A stretch of DNA of 64,000 nucleotides from Rhodococcus sp. 4CII. GTDB lineage: Bacteria; Actinomycetota; Actinomycetes; Mycobacteriales; Mycobacteriaceae. Shown piece by piece: positions 43,538 to 51,361 of this stretch. Made by a program: the position numbers and the translations under genes. Every line of letters begins with the position of its first letter. The stretch's first letter is position 1. Below the pieces are notes generated by a model, which was not told the DNA's origin, made no database searches, and saw only the letters and a program-made list of their open reading frames with translations. The stretch is taken from the NCBI RefSeq assembly GCF_014256275.1, contig NZ_JACCFE010000002.1, positions 2,480,001-2,544,000 on the forward strand. The letters run 5' to 3'.

Positions 43538-45205
43538 ATGGATGTAATGGAATACGCGGGAGCCATTCTCCCCGAGGACCGCTACAGTGCGGGCACCCTC
43601 GAGGCGTTCCGATCGAACGGCTATTGGCGCGACGAGAGCCTGGCCGAGCACGTGGACCGCTGGGCGACGGTCGACCCGGACTTCGTCGCCGTCACCGACG
43701 GCTACGGATCACTCACCCGAGCCGAGCTGCGGGCGCAGGCGTACCGTCTCGCGGCGTCACTGAAAAAGCTCGGCGTCGTCAGCGGTGATCGCGTCCAGGT
43801 CCAGTTGCCGAACTGGAACGAATTCGTCGTCATCTACGTGGCACTCGCCAGGATCGGCGCCGTGCTCGTGCCGACGATGCCGGTGTACCGGCACGACGAA
43901 GTCCGGTACGTTCTCGAGCACTCCGGTGCCAAGATCTCCTTCGTCACAGAGGAATTCCGGAAATTCCGGTACACCGACATGCTGGCCGAGGTCCGCCCGG
44001 AGGTGCCCGGACTCGAGCATGTCGTCGTCGTGCGCGGAGCAGCGGGGGCAGACGAGATCGCGTTCGATTCACTCACCGCCGGCGACCACGTCCCCGGTGA
44101 CGACGAACTCGGGCCGCCGCCGTCCGCCGATGCGGCCCACGCCATCATCTACACCTCGGGAACCGAGTCGCGGCCGAAGGGCTGCCAGCACACCTTCAAC
44201 ACGCTCTCGTTCACCGTCTACGGACTCGGCGGGCACGTGATGGGCCTGAACCCGGACGATGTGATGTTCATGCCCTCCCCCGTCACGCATGCGACCGGAC
44301 TCGCCGTGGGTGTTGCGGCACCGCTGATCCTCGGCAGCGGCATCCATCTCCTCGACGTGTGGGAACCGGGCGAGGCGCTCCGACGTATCGCGGAGTACAA
44401 GGCGACGATCAGCATGGCCGCAACACCGTTCCTCCAGATGGCCCTCGGTGCCTTCGATGCCGGCGCCGACCACGACGTCAGCACGATGCGAATGTGGGTC
44501 AGCGCCGGGGCTCCCATCCCGGAAAGCCTTCTGAGGGAGTGGAAGAAAGCTCTGCCCGCTTGCACACTGCTCCCGGTGTACGGCAGCAGCGAGGGACTGC
44601 TGGTTACCGCTGTGCGCGCCGACGACCCTATCGAGAAAGTACTTTCCTCCGACGGACGGGCCTTCGACGGGGTCGAGCTCGAGATCCGCGACGAGGAGGG
44701 CGCCGTCGTGACGGCCGGCGAGGAAGGCCAGATGTTCTACGGTGGGCCGGGTATCTTCCTCGGCTACTGGCGCGATTCCGAGCGCACGGCGGCATCGATC
44801 GATAGTCGAGGCTTCCTCGCCTCGGGTGATCTGGGGCGGGTCGACGCAGAGGGTTATCTGCGGGTCACGGGACGGATCAAGGACCTGATCATCCGCGGCG
44901 GTATGAATATCTCCGCGCGTGAGGTGGAAGAACACCTTCTGGCACATCCGCGTATCACGGGCGCGGCCGCGGTGTCCATGCCGGATCCCCGCCTCGGCGA
45001 GAAGGTGTGCGCCTTCATCGAGGTGAACGGTCCCGCGCCGACCTTGGACGAGCTGGCCGACTTCCTCCGAAACGAGCGGAAGGCCATGATGCAAAAGATT
45101 CCCGAGAAGGTGGTCGTCGTCGATCAGCTTCCCACCACCGCCACCGGAAAGATTCAGAAGTTCTTGCTTCGCAAGCGGGCGGCCGAACTGACCGGCAACG
45201 AGTAG
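43538..45205 (+). CDS. AMP-dependent acyl-CoA ligase (cyclic or branched carboxylic acid type)
   Basis: A 555-aa member of the ANL superfamily. It has the P-loop-like motif IIYTSGTESRPKG, A4 region MAATPFLQM, A5 LLPVYGSSEG, A7 GFLASGDLGRVDAEGYLRVTGR, A8 DLIIRGGMNISAREVEE and the catalytic Lys in TTATGKIQKF. It resembles ligases for cyclohexanecarboxylate-type acids. In context it activates the acid formed by the upstream P450, alcohol and aldehyde dehydrogenases to its CoA ester. AAGGA lies 9 nt upstream of ATG 43538. Confidence 0.92.
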   Translation: MDVMEYAGAILPEDRYSAGTLEAFRSNGYWRDESLAEHVDRWATVDPDFVAVTDGYGSLTRAELRAQAYRLAASLKKLGVVSGDRVQVQLPNWNEFVVIYVALARIGAVLVPTMPVYRHDEVRYVLEHSGAKISFVTEEFRKFRYTDMLAEVRPEVPGLEHVVVVRGAAGADEIAFDSLTAGDHVPGDDELGPPPSADAAHAIIYTSGTESRPKGCQHTFNTLSFTVYGLGGHVMGLNPDDVMFMPSPVTHATGLAVGVAAPLILGSGIHLLDVWEPGEALRRIAEYKATISMAATPFLQMALGAFDAGADHDVSTMRMWVSAGAPIPESLLREWKKALPACTLLPVYGSSEGLLVTAVRADDPIEKVLSSDGRAFDGVELEIRDEEGAVVTAGEEGQMFYGGPGIFLGYWRDSERTAASIDSRGFLASGDLGRVDAEGYLRVTGRIKDLIIRGGMNISAREVEEHLLAHPRITGAAAVSMPDPRLGEKVCAFIEVNGPAPTLDELADFLRNERKAMMQKIPEKVVVVDQLPTTATGKIQKFLLRKRAAELTGNE

Positions 45206-45236
45206 GGCCACCCGGCACTGCCGAGTACCCCGAGCA

Positions 45237-45269
45237 GGGGGCTGTCGCAACGATGTTGCGGCAGCCCCC
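45237..45269 (+). terminator. Hairpin terminator after the acyl-CoA ligase gene
   Basis: A 14-bp stem (45237-45250 with 45256-45269, one G-T pair) with loop CGATG, followed by the T-rich ATTTCGTT. It closes the Mce/oxidation transcription unit and implies that the following ferredoxin had its own promoter. Confidence 0.85.
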
Positions 45270-45335
45270 ATTTCGTTCCCCCCGGCCCCCGACGAAGCAA
45301 TCTCACTCCAAGGGCGTACGAAGATCACTCGTCGA

Positions 45336-45349
45336 GGTGACGTGTCACC
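45336..45349. promoter_or_regulatory. Operator-like palindrome in the leader of the second ferredoxin
   Basis: GGTGACGTGTCACC has perfect 6-bp arms around GT. It is followed by an AAAGGAGAGA Shine-Dalgarno-like run (45358-45367) that is now separated from the ferredoxin coding region by the TnpB element. It probably belonged to the ferredoxin promoter/leader. Confidence 0.5.
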
Positions 45350-45372
45350 GGCCGGGTAAAGGAGAGACTTAG

Positions 45373-45475
45373 TTGACGTCCTCTCGGCCGTGAACGACCG
45401 AGAATCCCCTCGAGACTCGCGTCCCGAGGTTCCTGTTTCACCGACAGTTGCCACCCCACACCTTAGGTGCGGGGC
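45373..45475 (-). ncRNA. Predicted TnpB guide RNA (omega/reRNA) scaffold
   Basis: TnpB nucleases use an RNA made from the 3' end of tnpB and the right end of the element. On the minus strand three consecutive stems are visible: 45454-45474 (stem CCCCGCACC, overlapping the tnpB stop), 45408-45429 (CCTCG outer stem, one mismatch) and 45383-45402 (CTCGG). They run to the TCAA end at 45373. The guide would be the flanking bases from 45372 downward, which lie in the ferredoxin leader. The RNA is predicted from position and structure only. Confidence 0.6.
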
Positions 45476-46605
45476 GGTCTCATACCATCTCCGCAGGCTG
45501 CCACCGTCAGTCCGACGGCCAAAATGTTCCTCGCCGCGTTCACATCCCGATCGTGGACGGTGCCGCACCGGCACGTCCACTCCCGCACATTCAGCGGCAT
45601 CGCCGAGACGATCACCCCACACACCGAGCAGGTCTTCGACGACGGATGAAACCGGTCGACCGCCACCACCCGCCGCCCGTACCAGTCGGCCTTGTACTCG
45701 AGCATCGACCGGAACTCGGACCAACCCGCATCCGAGATCGCCCGAGACAACTTTCGATTCCTGACCATGGTCCGCACACTCAGATCCTCGATGGCGATCA
45801 CTTGATTTTCGCGCACCAGCCGAGTGGAGAGTGTGTGCATATAATCGCGCCGCCGATCGGCGATCCGGCCATGAATCTTCGCGACCTTCAGTCGGGCCTT
45901 GGCCCGGTTACGGGATCCTTTCTGCTTCTTGGCCAGCACCCGCTGCGCCTTCGCCAACCGCGCACGGTCCCTGCGCTCATGACGCGGGTTGGTGATCTTC
46001 TCCCCCGTCGACAGCGTGTACAGGCTCGTGATCCCGGCATCGAGTCCGACCACCCGATCGACCGGTTCGAGTTCGGGAATCGTGTCCTCGACGAGAATCG
46101 AGATGTGGTACTGCCCGCGAGCGTTACGCGACACCGTCACCTGCGACGGCGTCGCCCCGTCCGGGAGCGGCCGCGACCACCGAATATCCAGCGGTTCGGA
46201 CTGCTTGGCCAACCGGATCTGCCCGCCGCGGTAGGTGAAGCAGTTCGAGAAGTAGGTCGCCGAATCCTTCGACTGTCCCTTCCTCTTGAATTGTGGGTAG
46301 CGGGACTGCTTGCGCCAGAACCTGTCGTAGGCGCCCTGCAACTGCCGCAGCGACTCCTGCAACGGCCCCTTCGACGGCTCCGACAACCACGCGGTCTCCG
46401 CATCCCGCTTCCATCCGGTGAACATCTTCGAGGTATCCGCATAGCTCACCCGCCGCCCCTCCTGCGACCAGGCCCGCGTACGCTCCGCCAACGCCCGGTT
46501 GTAGACATACCGGGTGCACCCGAACGTCCGAGCTAGCTGTTCCGCCTGCACCGCAGTCGGATAGAAACGGTACTTGAACGCCCGCCTCACCACTCTCCCC
46601 GCCAT
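45463..46605 (-). CDS. tnpB: TnpB, RNA-guided nuclease of an IS1341-type element
   Basis: A 380-aa protein with an N-terminal OrfB HTH region (FKYRFYPTAVQAEQL, FGCTRYVYNRAL). The split RuvC nuclease has Asp189 in VVGLDAGI, Glu273 in VIAIEDLS and Asp354 in HDRDVNAARN. A zinc ribbon lies between them (Cys326/Cys329 and Cys345/Cys347). All catalytic residues are present, so it is probably active. Start is ATG 46605; an ATG at 46635 would add 10 residues. The stop codon lies in the loop of the first guide-RNA stem. Confidence 0.93.
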   Translation of the reverse strand: MAGRVVRRAFKYRFYPTAVQAEQLARTFGCTRYVYNRALAERTRAWSQEGRRVSYADTSKMFTGWKRDAETAWLSEPSKGPLQESLRQLQGAYDRFWRKQSRYPQFKRKGQSKDSATYFSNCFTYRGGQIRLAKQSEPLDIRWSRPLPDGATPSQVTVSRNARGQYHISILVEDTIPELEPVDRVVGLDAGITSLYTLSTGEKITNPRHERRDRARLAKAQRVLAKKQKGSRNRAKARLKVAKIHGRIADRRRDYMHTLSTRLVRENQVIAIEDLSVRTMVRNRKLSRAISDAGWSEFRSMLEYKADWYGRRVVAVDRFHPSSKTCSVCGVIVSAMPLNVREWTCRCGTVHDRDVNAARNILAVGLTVAACGDGMRPPRT

Positions 46606-46701
46606 AACGCAGACACTAGCCCCACGGTCCGACAAGACCAGATCGGCTATCCCGGATCTGAAGGACCGGGTCTTGCGCCGAGAGATTCACGGATCACCTA
46701 C

Positions 46702-47004
46702 GTGCTGCCCGACGGAAGCGAGTCGACGATCGACGTCCCGGCCGGCCGGAGCATCATGGACGGCTCGGTCCGCAACAACCTTCCGGAGATCATCGCCGAA
46801 TGCGGAGGGAGTTGCTCCTGCGCAACGTGTCACGTCATTCTCGACGAGGACTCCGCGGGCCTGTTCGACGAGGCCACCGACGAGGAACGCGATCTGCTCG
46901 AATATCTCGAAGGGGCGCGGTCACATTCACGCCTGTCATGCCAATTGATCGTCAACGGGCAGTGCGACGGTGTCCGAGTCGTCGTACCGGACACCAACGG
47001 TTGA
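46702..47004 (+). CDS. [2Fe-2S] ferredoxin with its 5' end disrupted by the TnpB element
   Basis: A putidaredoxin-type ferredoxin closely resembling the one at 27271. From GTG 46702 it has 100 aa, with Cys34, Cys40, Cys43 and Cys80 in C-x5-C-x2-C-x36-C spacing. The codons just upstream (ATC ACC TAC) encode the expected first strand ITYVLPDG, but there is no usable start codon or Shine-Dalgarno before them, because the insertion element begins there. A plausible RBS is on the far side of the element at 45358-45367. It may be unexpressed or made slightly truncated from the GTG. Confidence 0.8.
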   Translation: MLPDGSESTIDVPAGRSIMDGSVRNNLPEIIAECGGSCSCATCHVILDEDSAGLFDEATDEERDLLEYLEGARSHSRLSCQLIVNGQCDGVRVVVPDTNG

Positions 47005-47005
47005 T

Positions 47006-48184
47006 TCAGGTGGTGCGGCGGGACGAGGCGTCGGAGCCGGAGTCGATCATCTCGAGGTATCGGTAGATCGCCTCCGACCGGTTCATCGCCCCCAGCTTCC
47101 GCAGGATCTTCTTGACGTGCGATTTCACGGTGAAAACACTGATCACGAGTTCATCCGCAATTTCCGTGTTGGATTTTCCCGCCGCCAAGAGCTGGAAGAC
47201 TTCGCGCTCGCGCCTGGTGAGTTCCTCCAGGCCCGGTGCGCGAAGATGGGAAGGCAGCGGCCCCGGGGACAACGACGCGACACCGGCGCCACGCGGCTTT
47301 CCGAAGACGACTTCGGCGGTCGACAGTCCCTCCGCCTCACGACTTTCCTCTTGCAGGCGTTCGACGATCAACCGTTTCTGCTCGCTGAGCCGTTCGGAGA
47401 CAAGTGCCCGTTCGAAGAGCGTCCCGAAGCTATCGGCGAAAGCATCGAGAAGATCTCGTTCGGCGACACTCGGCTTTCGCTCGTCCGCGCGACACGCGTG
47501 AATCAGGCCGATGACCCCGGTGGAGACCGCAATCGGAGCCACGACATACCCTCCGGCACCAAAGACCGAGACACCTGCGACGGCCGTGGAATTCCCCGTC
47601 GAAAGCTGCGGAGTCGGCAGTACCAGGACTGCAGCGCGTTTGTGGACTGCCTCTTCCTCAGGCGACCCCGGCGCTATCGCTGTCGACGCGAGTGCACTCA
47701 CGTCGGGCGCAGAGCCCTGCTCGAACTGTGTCTCCACGATCGTCCACGCGTTGTCGTGGACTTCCGAGAGCAGCACACAGCCGAGGCCGGTCATCGCGGC
47801 GGCCTCGGAACACACGCTCCTGGACAACCCGGCCACCGTTTCGGCACCGCGCAGACGACGGATGGCGCCCGCGAAGTCGGCGGCACCGACAACCCCGGAC
47901 GAGGACGGTGCCCTGTGCAGACGGCGGCGGACATCTCGAATCTCGACGAGGAGCCGCCCGAGGAGCACCTTTTTGTCCGCTGGGATCGACGACAGTCCCC
48001 GGAGTCCTGCCTCCGTCGCCTCGTCCAGCATGGCGAGCACGAGGCCCGGTGACGCCTTCCGCGTCTCCGTCGGAGCCTCTGGCCCGAAACCGTATTCGTG
48101 ACGCATGCGTCCGAGCAGCGAGACGGCCGTCTTCATGACTTCGGCATCGCCTCGCGATCGTGCAGAGCTCTGTGCCGGGGTCAT
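47006..48184 (-). CDS. GAF-LuxR family transcriptional regulator
   Basis: A 392-aa regulator. The central part has GAF-like features (residues ~110-265: VCSEAAAMTGLGCVLLSE, GGYVVAPIAVSTGVIGLIHACR), followed by a short coiled linker and a C-terminal LuxR HTH (LTRREREVFQLLAAGKSNTEIADELVIS, TVKSHVKKILRKLGA). The start overlaps the stop of the upstream paralogue by ATGA, so the two are cotranslated. It is convergent with the ferredoxin and probably regulates the P450/Mce cluster. Confidence 0.9.
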   Translation of the reverse strand: MTPAQSSARSRGDAEVMKTAVSLLGRMRHEYGFGPEAPTETRKASPGLVLAMLDEATEAGLRGLSSIPADKKVLLGRLLVEIRDVRRRLHRAPSSSGVVGAADFAGAIRRLRGAETVAGLSRSVCSEAAAMTGLGCVLLSEVHDNAWTIVETQFEQGSAPDVSALASTAIAPGSPEEEAVHKRAAVLVLPTPQLSTGNSTAVAGVSVFGAGGYVVAPIAVSTGVIGLIHACRADERKPSVAERDLLDAFADSFGTLFERALVSERLSEQKRLIVERLQEESREAEGLSTAEVVFGKPRGAGVASLSPGPLPSHLRAPGLEELTRREREVFQLLAAGKSNTEIADELVISVFTVKSHVKKILRKLGAMNRSEAIYRYLEMIDSGSDASSRRTT

Positions 48185-49323
48185 CGTCGAGTCTGGTGGG
48201 AATAGAGCACTGCCGCCGCCGCCCGGGTCGGCACACGCAGCTTCTTGAGGATGTGCTTGACGTGTGACTTCACCGTTCCCTCCGAAATCACGAGTGTTTG
48301 CGCAATCTGATTGTTGGTGGCCCCGGTCGCGATGTGCGACAGGATCTCGCGCTCGCGGAACGTCAACACCGCATCGACCTCGACCGCGGACATCTCGTCG
48401 ACGGCCCGCAGAGGGTTGCGAGGATGCTCATTCAGACGAGGACGCAGGGCCAGCTCCGTTTTCTGCATGCGTTCGAGCATCGTATCGGTGGCATCGAAGG
48501 AGGCTGCCAGTCGCGACCTCTGCGCGCAGATCCGTTCCCGCAATACCGCGTGCTCGTACACGAGAGCGAAGAATGTCGCGAAAGCGTCCAATCGGTCGCG
48601 GTCGTCCGGGTCGAGCGACTCCCGCACGCCAGGACGATCGGCATGAACGAGGCCTATCACTCTGCCTTTGGAGACAATGGGTGCGGCGACATAGCTGGAG
48701 CATTGTGATGCAATCACGATCTCTTTGAACGTCCGGTCGTCGTCTGCCGGCGCTGGGACAAGGGCGGGCACTCGCCTGCGAACGAGTTCCGTCTCCAGCC
48801 GCGCCTCCGACAACGAAAACTCCGCGCAATCCACGAAGTCCGAGAAATCCATCGGCGACCCGTCGAACTCGGGCTGTACGTAAAGTCTCTGCGGCCGCCA
48901 CAGCGATCCACTGATCGCCGAGATCATGGCGCGCGCGAACGGGAGCGCCGAACAGATCGCCAGAGGTGCCGCCTGGACGATGTCATCGGATGCGAGATCA
49001 CGTAGCCCTGCCGCGGCATCGTGGACGGCACGCAACTCGGCGGCACGGCTGATGGCCGCGCTCTCGGCACACTGCTCCTGGTGTTCTTCGATCCGGACCA
49101 AGAGGAAGCATGCCTCCTCGATGTCGGCCTCGGGCAGGCTTCCCTCGGTCAGCGCCTGCCCGAGTTGATGTCGGGCGGCGGCGAGTGCGACGTAGGCATC
49201 ATCGGAAGTGCAAGCACGAAAACCCGGGCCGAGGATCTTCGCTGCCAGTTCTGCATACTCATGCGCGTGCTGAACAAGGTCCTCGTCCCGCACTGCGACT
49301 GATTGCGCCGTCCGACTCATCAC
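48181..49323 (-). CDS. GAF-LuxR family transcriptional regulator (paralogue)
   Basis: A 380-aa regulator of the same layout: GAF-like domain (ICSALPFARAMISAISGSLW, SSYVAAPIVSKGRVIGLVHADR), coiled linker, LuxR HTH (LTFREREILSHIATGATNNQIAQTLVIS, TVKSHVKHILKKLRV). Neither protein has an obvious phosphorylation (REC) domain, so ligand sensing by GAF is likely. They may form a heterodimer. An alternative start one codon later (49320) cannot be excluded. Confidence 0.9.
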   Translation of the reverse strand: MMSRTAQSVAVRDEDLVQHAHEYAELAAKILGPGFRACTSDDAYVALAAARHQLGQALTEGSLPEADIEEACFLLVRIEEHQEQCAESAAISRAAELRAVHDAAAGLRDLASDDIVQAAPLAICSALPFARAMISAISGSLWRPQRLYVQPEFDGSPMDFSDFVDCAEFSLSEARLETELVRRRVPALVPAPADDDRTFKEIVIASQCSSYVAAPIVSKGRVIGLVHADRPGVRESLDPDDRDRLDAFATFFALVYEHAVLRERICAQRSRLAASFDATDTMLERMQKTELALRPRLNEHPRNPLRAVDEMSAVEVDAVLTFREREILSHIATGATNNQIAQTLVISEGTVKSHVKHILKKLRVPTRAAAAVLYSHQTRR

Positions 49324-49549
49324 GCTCCGTAGTTCAGTTGCCTCACGACGCGGATTGCGTCGCAGGGCAGACGTTCCTCATCCGACAACTCGTTATATGT
49401 GACTGCCATCACTTAACACGATTCGCGCGCTGCAGGCAAGGCGCGTCATACACAGGATGGGTCGCCAATAGCGTTGAGAGGGAGCATGTTCCATAGGTCG
49501 GACCCGACACTGTGCGCCCAACCGTTCGGCACAGTGCTCGTTACTAAAA

Positions 49550-49563
49550 CAATGTTACCATTG
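49550..49563. promoter_or_regulatory. Operator-like palindrome upstream of the MDR gene
   Basis: CAATGTTACCATTG is a perfect inverted repeat with 5-bp arms, 25 nt before the MDR start and overlapping the likely promoter. The MarR regulator encoded directly downstream is the natural candidate ligand. The remaining 49324-49549 sequence holds a GTGA/TCAC dyad near 49405-49425 but no gene. Confidence 0.5.
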
Positions 49564-49588
49564 AAAAGGTACGACCGAAAGGACTTCG

Positions 49589-50569
49589 ATGGACGCCGTG
49601 GTGTTGCAAGAGTTCGGGGAGCCGGACGTCTTGAGGATGGAGTCGATTCCCGATCCGGCTGCGAGCTCGGGCTGGGTCACCGTCCGACTGAAGGCCGCCG
49701 CGCTCAATTGGCACGACGTTCTCGTTCGCCAGGGCAAGTACTCGTCCCCACTGCCGCACGTCCTCGGCGCCGACGGCGCGGGTATCCGCACGGACACCGG
49801 CGAGGAGGTTCTCGTCCTCCCGTCGCTGTGGTGGGGTGACCGCGAGGCGGCCCCCGGCGCGCAGTGGGAGATCCTCGGTGACCACCAGCGCGGCACCTAC
49901 GCCGAACTGGTCCGCGTCCCGGAAAATTGCGTCGCTCCGAAGCCGCGCGGCCTCAGCTGGGAACAGTCGGCCGCCCTGCCCCTGGTCGGACTCACGACCT
50001 ATCGCGCCCTCTTCACTCGCGGACGCCTCCGCGCCGGCGAGAATCTCCTCGTCCTGGGCGCAGGCGGCGGCGTCGCAACCATGGCCGTGATGCTGGCATC
50101 CGCGGTGGGGGCGCACGTGACCGTCACGTCGTCGTCGGCGTCCAAGATCGCGCAGGCCCAGGAGCTCGGCGCGGCGAACGGCGTGCTCTATACCGACCCC
50201 GAGTGGCCGGAAGCCGCGCGAGAGCTTTCCCCGGACGGGCAGGGGTTCGATCTCGTCCTCGACTCCGTGGGGACGTGGGAACAGTCCATCGCAGCTCTGC
50301 GACCGGGTGGCCGGCTGGTCGTTCTGGGGGCGTCGCGCAGCGAACTCGCCAGCCTCGACGTCCGGCCGTTCTACTTCGGCCAGTACGAACTGATCGGAAC
50401 CACTATGGGCAGCCCAAAGGATTTCGCCGGGCTTCTGACGCTGCTCGACGCGAAGGACGTCCCTCCGGTCCCCATCAGTGCCGTATTCCCGCTCGCGGAG
50501 GCTGCGGCGGCACACAAGCATCTCGAGCAGGGAAGCGGGTTCGGCAAGGTCGTTCTGTCCCACGGCTGA
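49589..50569 (+). CDS. Quinone-oxidoreductase-like MDR (zinc-free)
   Basis: A 326-aa NADPH:quinone reductase/enoyl reductase-type MDR. It has LNWHDVLVRQG in place of the zinc Cys region, GADGAGI instead of GHE, and the cofactor motif LLVLGAGGGVATMAV with SSASKIAQA. The absence of zinc ligands indicates an enone or quinone reductase. AAAGGA lies upstream of ATG 49589. It is followed by a MarR gene in the same direction. Confidence 0.88.
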   Translation: MDAVVLQEFGEPDVLRMESIPDPAASSGWVTVRLKAAALNWHDVLVRQGKYSSPLPHVLGADGAGIRTDTGEEVLVLPSLWWGDREAAPGAQWEILGDHQRGTYAELVRVPENCVAPKPRGLSWEQSAALPLVGLTTYRALFTRGRLRAGENLLVLGAGGGVATMAVMLASAVGAHVTVTSSSASKIAQAQELGAANGVLYTDPEWPEAARELSPDGQGFDLVLDSVGTWEQSIAALRPGGRLVVLGASRSELASLDVRPFYFGQYELIGTTMGSPKDFAGLLTLLDAKDVPPVPISAVFPLAEAAAAHKHLEQGSGFGKVVLSHG

Positions 50570-50624
50570 GAGCGGTGTCTATCATCGACCGCAACGTGGT
50601 TCGGTGACGAGGAGAGGACGCGCA

Positions 50625-51155
50625 GTGGCGAGTGAACCGCCGGCGCCCGCCGACGACGATCGCGGTGATGTGGTCGACTGGATGCGCACCGAATGGGCGG
50701 GGTCGCAGGATTCGGCCGAACTGGAGTTCGCCACCACGATGGCGTTGCTGCGCACCCACCAATGGGTGGTCCGGGCGATGGACCAGGAGTTGCGCTCACT
50801 TCGATTGTCGCGCAATGCCTATCTCATTCTCACTTCGCTACAACTGTCCGAGGATCACACTCGGACGCTCGGCAAGTTGAGCAAATACCTCATGGTCCAT
50901 CCCACCACGGTCTCGATGGCGGTCGATCAACTCGTGAAGGCCGGCCTGGTCGAACGCCGAGCGCACACGACGGATCGCCGCACCGTTCTCGCCACGCTCA
51001 CCCCGGCCGGCGTGGACGTGGTCGAGGACGCCAACGCTCGACTCGCGGGCGTCCGCTTCGGCCTGGCCTCGGTCGATACCGAGACGCTCGAATCCCTCGT
51101 CGAACAACTGCAACTCGTCCGTCGCGCGGTCGGCGACGTCGAAACCGGGCACTGA
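50625..51155 (+). CDS. MarR-family transcriptional regulator
   Basis: A 176-aa regulator. The winged HTH is seen in LSKYLMVHPTTVSMAVDQLVKAGLVERR and HTTDRRTVLATLTPAG. GTG 50625 is selected because GGAGAGG lies 7 nt upstream; ATG 50682 is an alternative. It lies 55 nt after the MDR gene and probably represses it through the 49550-49563 palindrome. Confidence 0.88.
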   Translation: MASEPPAPADDDRGDVVDWMRTEWAGSQDSAELEFATTMALLRTHQWVVRAMDQELRSLRLSRNAYLILTSLQLSEDHTRTLGKLSKYLMVHPTTVSMAVDQLVKAGLVERRAHTTDRRTVLATLTPAGVDVVEDANARLAGVRFGLASVDTETLESLVEQLQLVRRAVGDVETGH

Positions 51156-51234
51156 GTCGAGCACCTCTTCTCTGCTGACAGGCCGACGGCGACGGCCTGC
51201 AGCTACCCGTCGGACACCTCTTGCCTCAAATGCT

Positions 51235-51262
51235 TTGGCGACCTACTATTCAAACCTAGAAT
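51235..51262 (+). promoter_or_regulatory. Candidate sigma70-type promoter for the acyl-CoA dehydrogenase
   Basis: TTGGCG (51235-51240) and TAGAAT (51257-51262) are separated by 16 nt in the AT-richest part of the 51156-51361 gap. The leader to ATG 51362 would be about 90 nt. Confidence 0.45.
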
Positions 51263-51361
51263 ACTTCTCACGGGGACGGACGACCGCCCGGCATTCTCAC
51301 TGCACGCCGGCGCTTCCTCTTCCGCATCCCCAAGCCAAGCAACGCACAGGAGCACATTCCG

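Larger units (their letters stand above)
45373..46690 (-). mobile_element. IS1341-type (IS200/IS605 family) TnpB-only insertion element
   Basis: On the tnpB strand the right end terminates in GGACGTCAA (TCAA is the known right cleavage tetranucleotide of IS608-type elements), preceded by an imperfect hairpin at 45383-45402. The left end is placed near 46690, with a hairpin at 46651-46670 (CCCGG and CCGGG). There is no TnpA transposase gene, so the element is non-autonomous for movement. The exact left boundary is uncertain by several bases. It lies between the probable RBS and the coding sequence of a ferredoxin gene. No target duplication is expected for this family. Confidence 0.75.

Noticed and set aside
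44069..45724. A long minus-strand frame opposite the acyl-CoA ligase running into the IS element
   Set aside because: It crosses a terminator and an element boundary, and the sense strand has complete ANL and TnpB genes.
45373..46690. TnpA transposase or CRISPR-associated context for the TnpB gene
   Set aside because: No Y1 transposase frame and no repeat array are visible nearby. It is a TnpB-only element.
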